Shown here: positions 40,330 to 52,918 of the stretch, piece by piece
Numbering within the stretch: the stretch's first letter is position 1
Layout of the letters: every line of letters begins with the position of its first letter
DNA from: Dichetophora obliterata
Lineage: Eukaryota; Arthropoda; Insecta; Diptera; Sciomyzidae
Direction of reading: 5' to 3'
Length of the DNA: 64,000 nucleotides
Assembly: GCA_963920525.1 (NCBI GenBank)
Contig: OY986436.1
Span: 10,681,001-10,745,000 of the forward strand
The notes under the pieces: model-generated
What the model was told of the DNA's origin: nothing
What the model saw: only the letters and a program-made list of their open reading frames with translations
Databases searched by the model: none
Program-made: the position numbers and the translations under genes

Positions 40330-40720
40330 TTTTAAAAAAAAATTAATTCCTCTTCCGTTGCTTTTATAATCGCCACTCTCTTTGGAAACATTTCTTCCCG
40401 CTACGATGACACTTGACGCCGTTCCATACTGTATATTATAATCAGCGCTTAAGACGTCTTTTGTGTAGCATCCGCCCATACTGGTACTGCATAAAGTATG
40501 ATGGAGCTTGTAATATTTGCGAGGAATTTTTTACTGCTGAATATAGGTCCACCGATGTTCGCCATGATACGAGAGAGTGCACCATTGACCTTCAATGCCG
40601 TTTCACGAACGAACTGTAGGTGGTCTTAAAAAGACAAGCGTGTTTCAATCAGACAACCAAGGTACCATAAGTTTGGCTGCATGACTTTAATATTCTCTTC
40701 TTTTAAAAATGTTTTGTTTC
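40330..40720 (-). pseudogene. LINE reverse transcriptase (thumb region) relic
   Basis: The minus strand reads LWYLGCLIETRLSF, then FVRETALKVNGALSRIMANI with GGP, then SSIILYAVPVWADA. This is the post-catalytic/thumb block of non-LTR RTs. A stop in the first piece (after LSF) and the lack of RT catalytic motifs make it a dead fragment. It is not obviously part of the element at 32005. Confidence 0.7.
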
Positions 40721-41057
40721 ATTTACTACCTTTTTATTCCGCGAACTTTTGGCTTCCCGTAGTTTAGTTCCCCAGCTAATTTTTTGATATTGGTTTTTCG
40801 AACATTAGAGCATAAAAAATAATTTTTTAAGGCTAGAGCTCGAATACAGAAGTAAGTTGGTGTCCTTGCATTCGGGATTGTTTCTCTTAAAATATAGTTT
40901 TTTTTTTATTTAATGATCAGGACCAAATTTTTACAACTTCATGACCAGATTGCAGAAAACTAAATACAAAGTGATAAATTGCACTATAAAAGTTTAAATT
41001 TTGTAGCACTTTTTATTTAAAATTATACTAACATTGTAAAATAAATTATAAATCTTT

Positions 41058-41543
41058 GGTTGCGGCCAGAGTGAACGCCGATACAGGCAGGCAGGCAGAC
41101 AGACGCAGGCAAACTGTATGAACAAGCGATCTAAAAGTCAGCTTGGTTTTGTTGTTATCTCGTTTCTTCGCAGTTTTCTGCATGTGCCTGTCTGTCTGCC
41201 TGTCTGAATCTGTGTTCACTCTGAACACAAACTTAGACCACTTTCATAGTGAACGCTTTTTGCTGAGCTGAGAGAATTTGCTAAAAAACGCTTTGTGTAC
41301 TCATAAGCTCATAGTTATTATAGTGCAGGTTGACTCCGAGCATAAAGCAAATATTTAAATGGTTTTCAGCGCTTATATCTCCATCTCGCTTGCTCACACA
41401 GCGCATTATAAACATCAATAAGCGCATGAAGCGTTGTATAAGCGTTTGTGAAGCGTTGAATAAGCGTTCACTATGATCAAAAAAGCTCGAAAAAGCTGCT
41501 TTATGAATCAGCTGCAGCCAAAGCGTCCACTATGATCGCAACC
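41058..41543. mobile_element. MITE with GGTTGCG(A/G)(T/C)CA ends
   Basis: The left end GGTTGCGGCCAGAGTGAACG and the right end in reverse complement, GGTTGCGATCATAGTGGACG, match in most positions. Inside, a second inverted pair (AGAGTGAAC at 41067, GTTCACTCT near 41223, with GACAGGCAGACAG arms) suggests a nested or folded copy. AAGCGTT-type short repeats fill the right half. The flanks TTT/TTA give no firm TSD. Confidence 0.6.
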
Positions 41544-42091
41544 TTAGTCTTTAGAAAAATTAGCTTACAATTTATTGTTAACTTTAAGTGGCTACCTTCT
41601 TAAATTAAATTTGTAAAAAATTACTATTAACTCTAAGACTCTAAAACTTCAATGTGAGCATTTGTGCTTTTTAACGACTTAATTAAAAATTAAAGTTTAT
41701 ATCTTATTTCTAACGTTCATATTCTTTACTTTAGGTACATAAAAAAAGTTTTCAACATTTTGAAGCACATTAAAGTTTTAATAAGACTTTGTTAAAAACT
41801 TGAAAGCTTAATTCAATAAAAACTTTAAACTCTACTGGAAAAATCTCATATATTTTTATTCATTCATATTAATTTTATTGTTTTTTCAACTGCATTTAAA
41901 CATGTTTTATTTCAATTACAACTTTTAAGCCCAAATTAAGCTTTATTACCACTTTTTTTGAGAATAAAAACTAAATTTCAATAAATCTTTAATAAATACC
42001 TTTATAAAAATTAAGACATTTTTATCATTTTCTTGAACAAGTTTTCAGTTAAATTATTTTATAACTGTTAAACTTTTTTATTTTCAATATT

Positions 42092-42298
42092 CAGGCAGGT
42101 TCTGCATTTCATTTCCAAGTGAAAGTTAAATTAAATCATAATTGAATGCGATATTTGTATTATATAACAATTATATTAATAAAATAAATAAATAAATTAA
42201 TACAAAACGAAAAAAATTTATATGTAGACCACTAAATATCGAATTCAATGGTGATTCAATTTCACTTTCACTCGGAATTGAAATGCAGAACCTGTCTG
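42092..42298. mobile_element. Palindromic MITE (~63-bp TIRs)
   Basis: CAGGCAGGTTCTGCATTTCA at the left, and its mirror at the right, CAGACAGGTTCTGCATTTCA in reverse complement, continue for about 63 bp (AAGTGAAAGT, GAATCA, ATTGAAT, CGATAT). Possible ATT flanks lie on both sides. It is 207 bp long and non-autonomous. Confidence 0.7.
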
Positions 42299-43557
42299 AT
42301 TGACTCAAAATTGATACCCAAAAATTTGTAATGAAATAAGCTAACACCATATTTTAAACAAAATAATAAAAACAACATGAAAACTAATAATAATTTAAGA
42401 AAAGAATAATTAAGTGAAACGAAATATAAAGTTCAAATGAACAACACTGAAGAAGCAATCGATACTGTAAAATTGGAATTAATTTGTTTTGTATATTTTT
42501 CCTCTAACACAACTGAACAAATGCAATAATATTTAAAAAAAAAATCGAGTAAATTCTAAGAAAAAAAGCGTTGCGAATTATAAGTTATGAAGTCTAAAAG
42601 CACAATAATAAAAACATACACAAGTGAAGAGAAGTCAAGTGCTTGCGACTAAGATGCTAGCAATGCTCAATGAAATAACAAAGAATTCTTACTAGATGGG
42701 CTTTCAAAAGCTTTGAAATTTGAATATTTTCAAAAAGCTTCGTGATAAGAAAAATATGAGGAAAAAAGAAAAATAAACTGAAAGCTATATAAAGCCGTTT
42801 ATTTATCATTACTGATGTTTGTTTTAGACTTTAAAAAAACGAAAGCTTTCAAAATTTTGAATGAAAATTTAAGTTATAAAGTTCTAGGAACATATTAAAT
42901 ACATATTTTGTGTATGTTTTTGAAAAACTTTTGTCAAAAATTGTAATTAGCTTTGTCTTGTTTGATCATTCAACTGTAAAATTTATTTAAACAGCTAAAT
43001 GAGCTTAGTTTAAGCTTTATGCTGGTTCTTAAAAACTGTTTTAATCTTAAAATCTGTTAGGTTCAGCTTTCAGTTTGGCTGGAAATGTAAAAAAACGAAA
43101 TGAACAAAGTAGAAGCTTTTTAAAGTTGCTGTTTTTTTTGACAATTGTTATAGTCGTCTGAAAGTTTAATGAGAAAAGCTTTCTTAGTTTTGATTGTTTG
43201 AAAAGTTTTCGAAACACATTGAATAAGTATGGTATTTGCTTGCAAAAGCTTTTTATTACTTTTTAAAATGCTTTCATTTCTTACTTAAAAGCTTCTAGTT
43301 GCAGTTTTCAAACATGCTGGAAGTGAAAAATTCAATTAGATTAAAGTAGTAGCTTTTCGAAGTCGCTGTTTTTTTTGCGAATAGTTGTATATGTCTGAAA
43401 GCTTTGTGAAGAAAAGCTGTATTAGCTTTATTACTAGTCAACGGTAATTGTGTTTCTGGTCCATCCGCTGATGCGACTGACACAATTGAAGTACAGTTTT
43501 TAAATGGAATCAAAAAATAATTCTTTGTTTTCAGACCCTGGCACTATAGGCTCTATT

Positions 43558-43925
43558 GACCTGCCAACAGTAAATAAAGCTAAAAAAAGTTCTCGAAACA
43601 TATTAAATAATTATATTTTCAAAAACTTTTTATCACTTAAAAATTTTTTAATTCTTTAAAGCTTTTAGGTACAGTTTTGAAGCATGCTGAATATGTAAAA
43701 AACCGATTGAATTAAAGTAGGAGCTTTTTGAAGTCACTTTTATTTTTTAGCATTCTTTTACATTCATTTGAAAGCTTTGTGAAGAAAAGCTGTGCTGGAG
43801 TTTTTTTAAAGTTCGCGGACCTGCCAACAGTAAATAAAGCTAAAAAAAGTTCTCGAAACATATTAAATAATTATATTTTCAAAAACTTTTTATCACTTAA
43901 AAATTTTTTAATTCTTTAAAGCTTT
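43558..43925 (+). repeat. Perfect 108-bp direct repeat
   Basis: 43558-43665 and 43818-43925 appear identical base for base, starting GACCTGCCAACAGTAAATAA and ending AATTCTTTAAAGCTTT, with an offset of 260 bp. In a region of otherwise diverged repeats this marks a recent duplication or gene conversion. Confidence 0.9.
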
Positions 43926-44534
43926 CAGGGTCAGTTTTCAAACATGGTAGTTATGTAAAAAACCGATTGGATTAAAGTAGAAGCTTTTTGAAGTAGCTGT
44001 GTTGTATTCGTCTGAAAGCTTTGTGAAGAAAAGCTGCTTTAGTTCTGAATGCTTGAAAAAAAAAACATTGAGTACGTATTTTTAAATTTTTTTTTATAAT
44101 TTTTAAGTTAATATTAACTTTGCTAAATTCAATTTAATCAATTTGATATATTTGTTTTTTTTTATTTTTGTTATTAAACAAGCTGAGGAACACACACTTT
44201 GAGATTGAAGCAGAAGTTTTAAAAGGCGATGCTTTTTTATAATGAAAAATAATCTGTAAGCTTCAATAAAGCAAAGCTTTCCAAGTTTTAATTAAAAACT
44301 CAGCTTAGAAAGTTATGAATCATATTAGATAATTATTGTTCGTTTAAAAAAATGGAATTTTTAAAGTTAATTAATAATTTTGGCTTACGATTTTTTTCGA
44401 ATCAAAGAGCGCTTTTTGCCACCATGCTTTGCTTATGGCAGCAAAGAAAGCTTTTGCGTACATGTTTGCTTGCTAGTGTTGAAAAAACGGTGAGATTAAA
44501 GAGAAAACTTTTCAAAGTCGAGGCTTTCATATAA

Positions 44535-44691
44535 GGGCAGTTCAAGATCTTGTTGCATCGTTGCAAATGCAAAATAAACAGCTTTGACAAAAACAAAAAG
44601 CATTGAAAAGCTTTTGCAACATATGCTTTTTGATTTTATAAAAGCTGTTTATTTTGCATTTGCAACGATGCAAAAAGATCGTGAACTGCCC
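44535..44691. mobile_element. Near-perfect palindromic MITE, TATAA duplication
   Basis: The ends GGGCAGTTCAAGATCTT and, in reverse complement, GGGCAGTTCACGATCTT share GTTGCATCGTTGCA-like and AATGCAAAATAAACAGCTTT sequence over about 55 bp. TATAA flanks both sides (44530-44534 and 44692-44696). The 157-bp element would form a long hairpin if transcribed. Confidence 0.8.
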
Positions 44692-46000
44692 TATAATTTT
44701 AATTCGTCTGCAAGCTTAAATGAAAAAAAGCTTTAGAAGCTTTTAATGAAAACTCAGTTGGAAAAAAATTGCAGCCATTAATTGTTTCTATATATTTAAC
44801 TTTATAAAAAAAATTTTAAATCAGCGTAATATTTTGATTTTTGATTTTTGTTTAAAAGCTCCCTGTTTGAAACTAAAGCTTGGTTGATAAACAAGCTGAA
44901 ACATTAAGCGTAACAATTGAAGTACTTCAATTTAACAATCTAACAGCAACAATTTAAGTTCTTCTGTAAGCTTTAATAAATAAAAGCTTTCGTGGTTTCG
45001 CATGATAACTCAGTTGAAAAGGTTAGAACTATATTGAACCATTTTACGTTTCTATGTATTAATATCAGTGATTGACAGCTTTGCCCCGAAAGCTTTTTTA
45101 TTTTCCATGCAAAATGCATCCATATTCCGGGTAAAAGCAAAAAGAACTTTGGTGGGAAATCTTTCGGTGCAAAGCTATCGGTGAGCATCATTCTTACACT
45201 CGCAAGCAAACATATCAGGAAAAGCTTTCTATGCTGCCATGCAACGCATGGTGTCAGATGGTGACAAAGAAAGCTTCTCGCCTGCGAACGGCAGAATGCC
45301 GCTTACTGTTTTAGAATAATGAAAAGCATTCAAACACTAGCAAGCAAACACTGACGGAAAAGCTTTCTATGATTCTATGATAGTAAGCGTCATTCTAACA
45401 CTAGCTAGCAAACACATCAGAAAAAGCTTTTTATGCTGCATGGTGTCAGATAGTGACAGAAAAAGCTCTTTGCCTGCGAACGGCAGAATACAGCTTACTG
45501 TTTTAGATTAATGAAAATCATTCAAACACTAGCCAAACACTCACGGAAAAGCTTTCTATCCTTCTATGATAGTGAGCGTCATTTTAATACTAGCTAGCAA
45601 ACGCATCAGTAAGCAATGTATGGTGACAGAGAAATTGCCAACGAGCGGCGGAATCTTCCTCAGAACTTTACATCTATATTGGATAAATATTTTTTATTTT
45701 TTTTTTCAAAAGCTATTTGAAAAGCTCAAGTTTTGTTTTTGAAAGCCTTGCATGGAAGTAAAGTAAAATGATACGGAAAGCCTATTAATATATGTTAACA
45801 TAGAAAAACGCATATCTTGAAAGACAGTTTTTAATAAATAATAAAAAAAACCTAACAGTTAAATAATATTAAAATAATAATATACAAAAAAAAAAACAAA
45901 ACAAAAGTTGAAGAGTAACGGAAATTAATAAAAAACTCATTTAAAACTGTTAATTAAATTAAATGTTCACTTTTGTACTTTTACACCGAACGAAAAGCTG

Positions 46001-47820
46001 AAAAAATATTAACAAATATACACTAAGTATTGAGTAAAAGTTTATAAATGTTAATGAATGAAAACAACAACAACAACAACAACAATAACAAAAAAAAAAA
46101 CAAACAGAATCCAACGTGTCAGTATTAATTATATAATTGTTCGTATTGAAAACACTTTTGCTAAAACTCTATACTAAATATTTAATTAAATATTAAACAG
46201 AAAACGAAAAAAAAGAAACTTATTGAAACTCTATTGAAATTCAAACTAAGCCTAACACTTTTTTGTCATACATATTTTAAAAAAAAAAATATTAAGCTGT
46301 GTGTTTTTTCGTATTTGAACCCAATTGGTTTTTACTATGAACATTTTTAAAAACGGTTGTGCAAAAATCATTAAAAATAGAGTTTTTAAATACATACGTA
46401 TATAAATCGAGATAAACGATAGATAATGAAAAAAAAACAACAAACAAATATAAAAAAAATGCATAAATTATATGAAATAAACAAAGCAAATTAAAAGTTT
46501 TTGTTTGGGACTACACTTAAAAATTGTGAAGCTTAAGTGCTTAATTTTCAATGACGTCATTTCCGTTAAAAAATCAACTGCTAGATATATACGAAATGCT
46601 TGCGAAGAAAATGCAATTCAGCTTTTTCAAAGCATATTCAGCAAAGTTTATTTGATGTTTTCAATTTTAATTAAGTATTGCAAATATTGGTAAAACGTAA
46701 GTCCCACTTTTTTGGGGGTAGCATTGAATTTGACCTTTTTTGTTTTAATATTTTTTCTATATTAAGCCGAATTGTTAATGCAATTATTAGTGCGAGCATA
46801 TTTTTTATCTTCTTTTTTAGATTTTTTTACATGATATAAAAAGCTCTTCTAAAAGCTTGAATTAATCCAAGCATTTTGTAAGCGTTCACTACTGAATTAC
46901 GTGATTTTCCAGCACTATTAACAACACCATAACCCGTCCAAAAACTAGCAAAGAACCCTAAAATTAAAAAAAATCACCTTTTTAAAGCATACTTTTAGAA
47001 TACCATCAAAACAAAGAGCATTGCTTAAAAGCTCACATTTTTAATCTGTTTCAATATTTATAAAAAAAATAATTCTATGATATTTTTTTTGGTTTGCATA
47101 ATGAAAATGCTTTTGCTTTGCAATTCATCATTTAATGTTTTTTCTCCCTTAGATCATACTAAAAAAAAGAAAAATTTAGTGAAAAGAAAAGTTTTTTGAT
47201 CACACTTTAAATAAGGTAAAAAGTAAAAATAAAGAAGAATAAAACCGATTACTACTAAGCATTACTTGTGTCTCTGTGTATGTTTGTAGTGTAGAAAAAA
47301 ATGCATAAATTTATAAAATATATAAAAATAAATATATAAGCAAATTAGAACGAATTATTATTATTATAATTATGTATAATTATGTAACAAAGAAAAATCA
47401 ATTTATAGAAACTCAAGTTCTTACTTCATCAATTATTCAATAATTATGCATTTTATTAAATTTACATACATTACAAAATTATTGAAACAAAAAAAAAAAA
47501 AAAAATATTATTATTAAATTTTGAAAAATATATGTATCAAATGTGAATGTAATTAATTTATATTAATATATAGTCTCAATCTCACTCTCACACACTCACA
47601 CTCTAACTTATGTAGTTGTATATTATTATGTTGTTGTAATTTTTTATTATAACAATGAATGTCTTCAAAAATAGTCGAAAAACATTATAGTGCTAGAAAA
47701 TTCAATAAATTCAAATATTTTATTCAATTACATTATTATCGATTTAAATGTTTAAACAAAATAATTGTGAATTATTAGTAAAATTAGTGCTTCTGATATC
47801 CATCCCAAAAAAAAAAAACA
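46001..47820. other. AT-rich spacer
   Basis: Contains a (CAA)n run near 46062-46085, a poly(A) run near 47489 and a CACTCT/CACACTC run near 47580-47610. No gene or mobile element was recognised. Confidence 0.4.
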
Positions 47821-47860
47821 AAACTTAAATATTGTCAACTAATTTTATTATTAGTTGTAG

Positions 47861-48085
47861 AACGCGTTGGAAGACGACTTAGCCTGCAAACCAAATGGGT
47901 CAATCGACAGCAGCAGCGCCAACAGCAACACGTCAGACTTTATTGCACACACTTTAAATCAATTAATTATGAAGTATTTAATTATGTATTCAAGTAAAAA
48001 AAAAAACAATCCAAATAAACAACATATGATGGATCACACACAAAAACAAAAACCAAATCTATCAATTAAAATAAAGTGTTTATGA
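47861..48085 (+). CDS. Possible terminal coding exon of an unknown gene
   Basis: After an acceptor-like TTTTATTATTAGTTGTAG, a less AT-rich stretch reads LEDDLACKPNGSIDSSSANS, then DFIAHTLNQLIMKYLIMYSS, before Lys/Asn-rich codons and a TGA at 48083-48085. The composition of the first 45 codons is protein-like. I recognise no family, and no upstream exon was found in the window. Another frame (ERVGRRLSLQTKWVNRQ) is also open for a while. It could equally be chance or a relic. Confidence 0.3.
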   Translation, partial: NALEDDLACKPNGSIDSSSANSNTSDFIAHTLNQLIMKYLIMYSSKKKNNPNKQHMMDHTQKQKPNLSIKIKCL

Positions 48086-48370
48086 AAAATAGAAAAAAAG
48101 AAACCAAAAAGCTTTTTTACTCGAATTTTTACTGTAAGGCAGTGCTTGTCCCAAAGCTTTAGACCAGCCCGTTCGTCTTCGATCATGCGGGCGAAGTTAA
48201 ATCACGAAATTAAATTACGATCTGTACGAAATTAAAACTTTGTAAGTATATTTTGTGTTTTATTTGATGAATAATATGGACATGTTATCCCGAGTAAAAA
48301 TAAAAACTTTTTGAGCTAAGGCCAAACAGCGGGCGAACAAGGGCTAATTTTAAAAATTTTTCTCGGCCTT

Positions 48371-48515
48371 ATGCCTCGTTCACACTGAGAGCTAAATGCG
48401 CATGTAAAGCATTTACTATGCATATTTGTCCCTGTTACTCCTGCAAAGAGTAAAGGGCCGTTCGTAAATGTGGATTTCGTAAATGCGCATTCAGTTGTCA
48501 GTGTAAACATAGCAT
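48371..48515. mobile_element. Short MITE with ACACTGA...AATGCGCAT arms
   Basis: GTTCACACTGAGAGCTAAAT followed by GCGCAT at the left pairs with ATGCGCATTCAGTTGTCAGT then GTAAACATAGC at the right. It lies between partly mirrored GCGGGCGAACA/TGTTCGCCCGC motifs (about 48332 and 48880), so it may be nested in a larger element of about 580 bp. Confidence 0.55.
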
Positions 48516-51500
48516 TACAAGGGTAAGAAAAATTTCGTTTGTAGGTCTTTTTGACCAAACAGCGGCCGTACATTGACTAAACATTGATTATTCAATGAAA
48601 ATAAGCAGGGTTTTTTTTTAACTAATTTCATACACAAAAAAATTCTTTTGCTCCATACACAAGTGGTGATGCTATCAATATCGGCATCACGAGAAAGGCT
48701 TGCATAAGTTGTTGTGCATACGTTTGCTGTGGAATAAGAGCATGGAAAAATTTGGTGACACAACGGGCGTACAGCAGCAGTACAACTTAATTCAGGCATT
48801 GTTCGACCCAATTTTCGACCACTAGGCTTTTTGGATTATGTTGAGACAATTGCACGGCCGTTCAGCCCATGTTCGACCGCTGTTCGCCCGCAAATATTTG
48901 TTCGCGGGATGTATTAAATGTTGCCATATTTGAAATTATTTAGTAGAAGACACCTTTTAAGAAAGCACCTTTTAAGAAGGCACCTTTTAAGAACGTCATA
49001 TACAACCGATATTACGACTAACCCATTTAATCGCTCGTGTATCGAACTTCGAAGATAGTTTTTTATTATCATTAATTTAGAAAGATTTATTTCAGCCGAT
49101 ACAGGTCTTGTAAGTAAATGAGATGAGTCTTTATATTATTTAAGATCTGTTCATGTCTTTAGAATTACTCGTATCGCCTGTGGCCGAAATTCGACCAACT
49201 GAGGTGATGACCTTGCTTTAAGAAAATGTGTTGTACTAAGAAAAATCTAAAGTTTAAAATTGTCTCATTAATTTAAATATCAAAATAGTTGAAACGTTAC
49301 ATTACCCAAAAAAAAAAAAAATTCGTACACCGTTTTTTTCACAACCAAAGGGAATCAAAATAAAGGCAATTTTTCAAAATTTACTATTTGTAAGTAATTT
49401 CACCATCACAATATATATTCACACATGTTACATAAAAAAATGCTATTGTAGGGTATCCGTAAGAGATAGCGAAAAATTGTATTTTTGCATTGTATTTGTA
49501 CATTGTCTTAATTTCTTATAGTTTAGATTTTACTTCAGAAATATTCTTTCAACGCTCATATTTCAGGTCAGAAGTCACACAAATATTCGGTAAACGCTTT
49601 TAGCCTACTCTAATTAATTTAAAAAAATTATCAAAATCGGTACAGAAACACGGAAGAAAATGGTACCGAACTGTTTTGCCTACGCCTTATTTATAAATAT
49701 AGTACTGCTGTGGTTAAAATTTGACCAATTTTCTGAAATTTTAATAGTTTTTTCTCATTTTGAGGCGTTGTACTTGCCTTAAGAAAATGTGCCGTATTAA
49801 GAAAATCTTAAGTTTCAATGCAAAAATACGTTGTACTGAGAAAAGTTACAGTTTTCAAGATATCGTCATAACTTTGATGTATAAATAAAGGAAATTTTTC
49901 AGAATTGACTGTTTCTAAGACATTTCAACATCACAATATTTATTCAAACATGTTATATAAAATGCTAATTGTAGGGTATCCGTAAGAGATAGCGAAAAAT
50001 GTTTTTTGTACATTGTATTAATGTTTAAAATATCCTCTTACACCATGTTCTTACATTTCTTAGATTTAACTTCAGAAATATTCTTTTAACACTCATATCT
50101 CAGGTCAAAAGTCACAAAAATATTCGGTGAACTCTTTCTCCCTACTCTAATTAATTTAAAAAGTCGGTTCAGAAACACGGAAGAAAATGGTACCGAATTG
50201 TTTCACCTACGCCTTATTTATAAATATAGTATCGCCTGTGGTAGAAATTTGACAAACTTTCTGAAATTTGAATAGTTTTTTCTCATTCTGAGGCGTTGTA
50301 CTTGCCTTAAGAAAATGTGGTGTATTAAAAAAATCTTAAGTTTCAATGCAAAAATACGTTGTACTGAGAAAAGTTATAGTTTTCGAGAAATCGTCATCAC
50401 TTAGATGTCAAAATAAAGGGAATTTTTCAGAATTTACTATTTGTAAGAAATTTCACCATCACAATATATATTCAAAGATGTTACATAAAAAAATGCTTAT
50501 TGTAGGGTATTCGTAAGAGATAGTGAAAAATCTTTTATGTACATTGTATTAATGTCTAAAATTTCTTCTTACGCCATGTTCTTACATTTCTTATAGTTTA
50601 GATTTTACTTCAGAAATATTCTTTCAACGCTCATATTTCAGGTCAAAGGTCACAAACATATTCGATAAACTCCTTCTCCCTACTCCAATTTATATAAAAA
50701 AAATTATCAAAATCGGCTCAGACTTTTTCTCCTACGTCTATTTTTATATATGTAACGAAATGGGTTAAAACATAGATTTGCGTATATAACTTTGGAATTG
50801 TTTGAAATATTTGAACATTTTTTTTTATAGAAATTGTTTTTTGAGCTTTTAAGAAAATACTTTTTAGAACCTTAGAACTTTTTAGAAAATATAAAAACAA
50901 CATTTTGAAAAATTAAATTTTCATCAGGGTCATGAATTTCAAAGATAGAAACTGTTTCTTGAATTATGTGTCAAAATTAAGCAATTTTTGCAAATAAATT
51001 ACATGAAAGTGTGTGAAAAAAGAAAATTTTATAAGAAAAGAAATTACAACAAAAAAAAGTTTGGCCTATTTTTTGAGCAAAAACTGAATATTTTGTAGGT
51101 TTATTTAGAACAATAGAAAACATTGAGTTAGTGAGATAACGGTAAATTTTTATTTTCCAAAGCCATTTAATTGATCTTTCAGACAAAGAAAATTCAGTGA
51201 AAATCGGTTGAAAAATGGCTGAGATATTTGCTTGTAAAAGCAAAACTTGAAATTTCAATCGGTTTTTTTCTAATTCTGAGGCGATGACCTTGCTTCAAGG
51301 AAATACGTTGTACTGAGAAAAGCTTCATTCTTTGGGATATCTCAATAATGTTTGTGTCATTATAACGGGAATTTTTTTAACATACTATCCGTGAAAAATA
51401 TTACTAAAAAAGGTTTCGTATACCATTATATTTCTGAACCCAGGCCCTATTAGAGGGGGGCAGAAGGGGCTCAAGCCCTGGGCCTCGCATCTGAAGGGGC

Positions 51501-51640
51501 CCCCCAAATTAAGAATATCATATAAGAAAAAATTAAACAAAAATGTTCAGATGAAAAAATTCCTAGTGGACTTTTAAATGTAAAAAATGTAGTATAGGAA
51601 TTCCATTAAAATTAACTTGTAACCGATCGATGAAAATTGA

Positions 51641-51895
51641 GTCAACGTGCTTTTAGCAATTATTGATTCCATTTTATATGGTCTAAAAAAGCGATTTGAA
51701 ACACTTGAAATTCGTTTTCATTCCTCTGTCAATGTATTAAACTGAGCTGCGAAGACCTGCAATCAGCAGCACAAACATTCCAGAAAACGTTCTCGAAAGA
51801 AATATCGAGTGAGAGAGAAATTTATATTTCTCAAAAGAATACACTCAGTCAACTTTAAGAAGAATTGTAAGCCAAAGAATCTATTTCAGGAAATA
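51641..51895 (+). pseudogene. hAT transposase-like fragment
   Basis: Plus-strand pieces read LAIIDSILYGLKKRFETLE and, after a frame change, EDLQSAAQTFQKTFSKEIS. These resemble the middle of zinc-finger-type hAT transposases, where a conserved region reads like D.L...L..RF. It is cut off by the nested element at 51932. Identification is by eye and tentative. Confidence 0.45.
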
Positions 51896-51931
51896 TATCA
51901 TCTTTTTAGATTACGGCGCATACATGCTTAT

Positions 51932-52918
51932 TAGGGCGGGTTGATTTTTTTATTTGTAAATCGTATAGCAAAAACGTAAACAACGTAAAATTCTAGGAAA
52001 ATTCTCCGAAGTAACCATGTATCTAAAATAAAATCCTAATCCGCGCCTCTCGACTTGAAAATTTATATGCCCTCTTTTCTACACTCAAAATTTTTTTACA
52101 TTAAAAAAATATTCACCCAAGTAAAAAAGTTTGTATATAATTTTATATTTTATATTTTTATAAGGAACATAGATAAACAATTCTTATTTTATAATGCTCA
52201 TAGAAACAAACAAAAGAAGTGTTTTCACTCAAACAATATTTCAGTAATTTTTCAGTAATTTTTTTACCATACACAAATTTTGTGTCATTAATACAAATAA
52301 GATCTTTAATACATACAAAGAAGCAATTATAGAATACAAAGAAAACTTTACTTATTGGTTATATGCTAATTTTGTTAAGTCTTTTTAACTCTCCATTCTA
52401 GGTACTTTGGCATGACTTTCTATAGTTACTACTATTTGATCTATATTTCTATAGATCAAATAAACTGGATTAGAGGTCATGTTTTTTTCCTTTTTTAAGA
52501 AGTATGTTTTGCATATTTTATTGCAAAAAAAAAAATTTTTTTAATTATTCTTTGTTTTTTACAAAACGCAGTTTAGGTAAAACGTGTTCTAACTATTTTT
52601 CATATAGAGCGCAAACAAGAGGAGATGCAAATTGGGGTTCCACTGCTTTTTTGATAATTTAATATTTTGATTAGCCTCAAAAAAAGACCTGTATTGCATA
52701 AACTATAATATAATAAAACATAATATATTATATATTTTAAAAAAAATTTTTTTTAGCAAAAGAAGAGGAAAAAAAATTTCAAGTCGAGAGGCGCGGATTA
52801 GGGTTTGATTTTAGACCTATGGTTTCTTCGGAGAATTTTCTCAGAATTTTATGTAGATTACGTTTTTGCTATACGATTTTTCATTTTTTTTTTCATCCAT
52901 ACAAATAAACCCGCCCTA
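51932..52918. mobile_element. Nested hAT-type element, long TIRs, 8-bp TSD
   Basis: The TIRs start TAGGGCGGGTT and continue for about 120 bp with indels (AAATCGTATAGCAAAAACGT, AAAATTCTCCGAAG, CCTAATCCGCGCCTCTCGAC). The perfect 8-bp TSD ATGCTTAT is at 51924-51931 and 52919-52926. It is 987 bp long, with no transposase frame. It sits inside the 51441 element and is younger. Confidence 0.88.

Larger units (their letters stand above)
42700..46000. repeat. AAGCTTT-rich degenerate repeat domain
   Basis: About 3.3 kb with a strikingly high density of AAAGCTTT/AAGCTT words. Diverged units of about 240-370 bp recur at about 43080, 43320, 43690 and 43950 (AAAGTAGAAGCTTTTTGAAG then GAAAGCTTTGTGAAGAAAAG). 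A different unit with offset about 192 bp recurs at 45205-45640 (CCTGCGAACGGCAGAAT, CACTAGCTAGCAAAC). There is no coding frame of significance. Confidence 0.65.
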
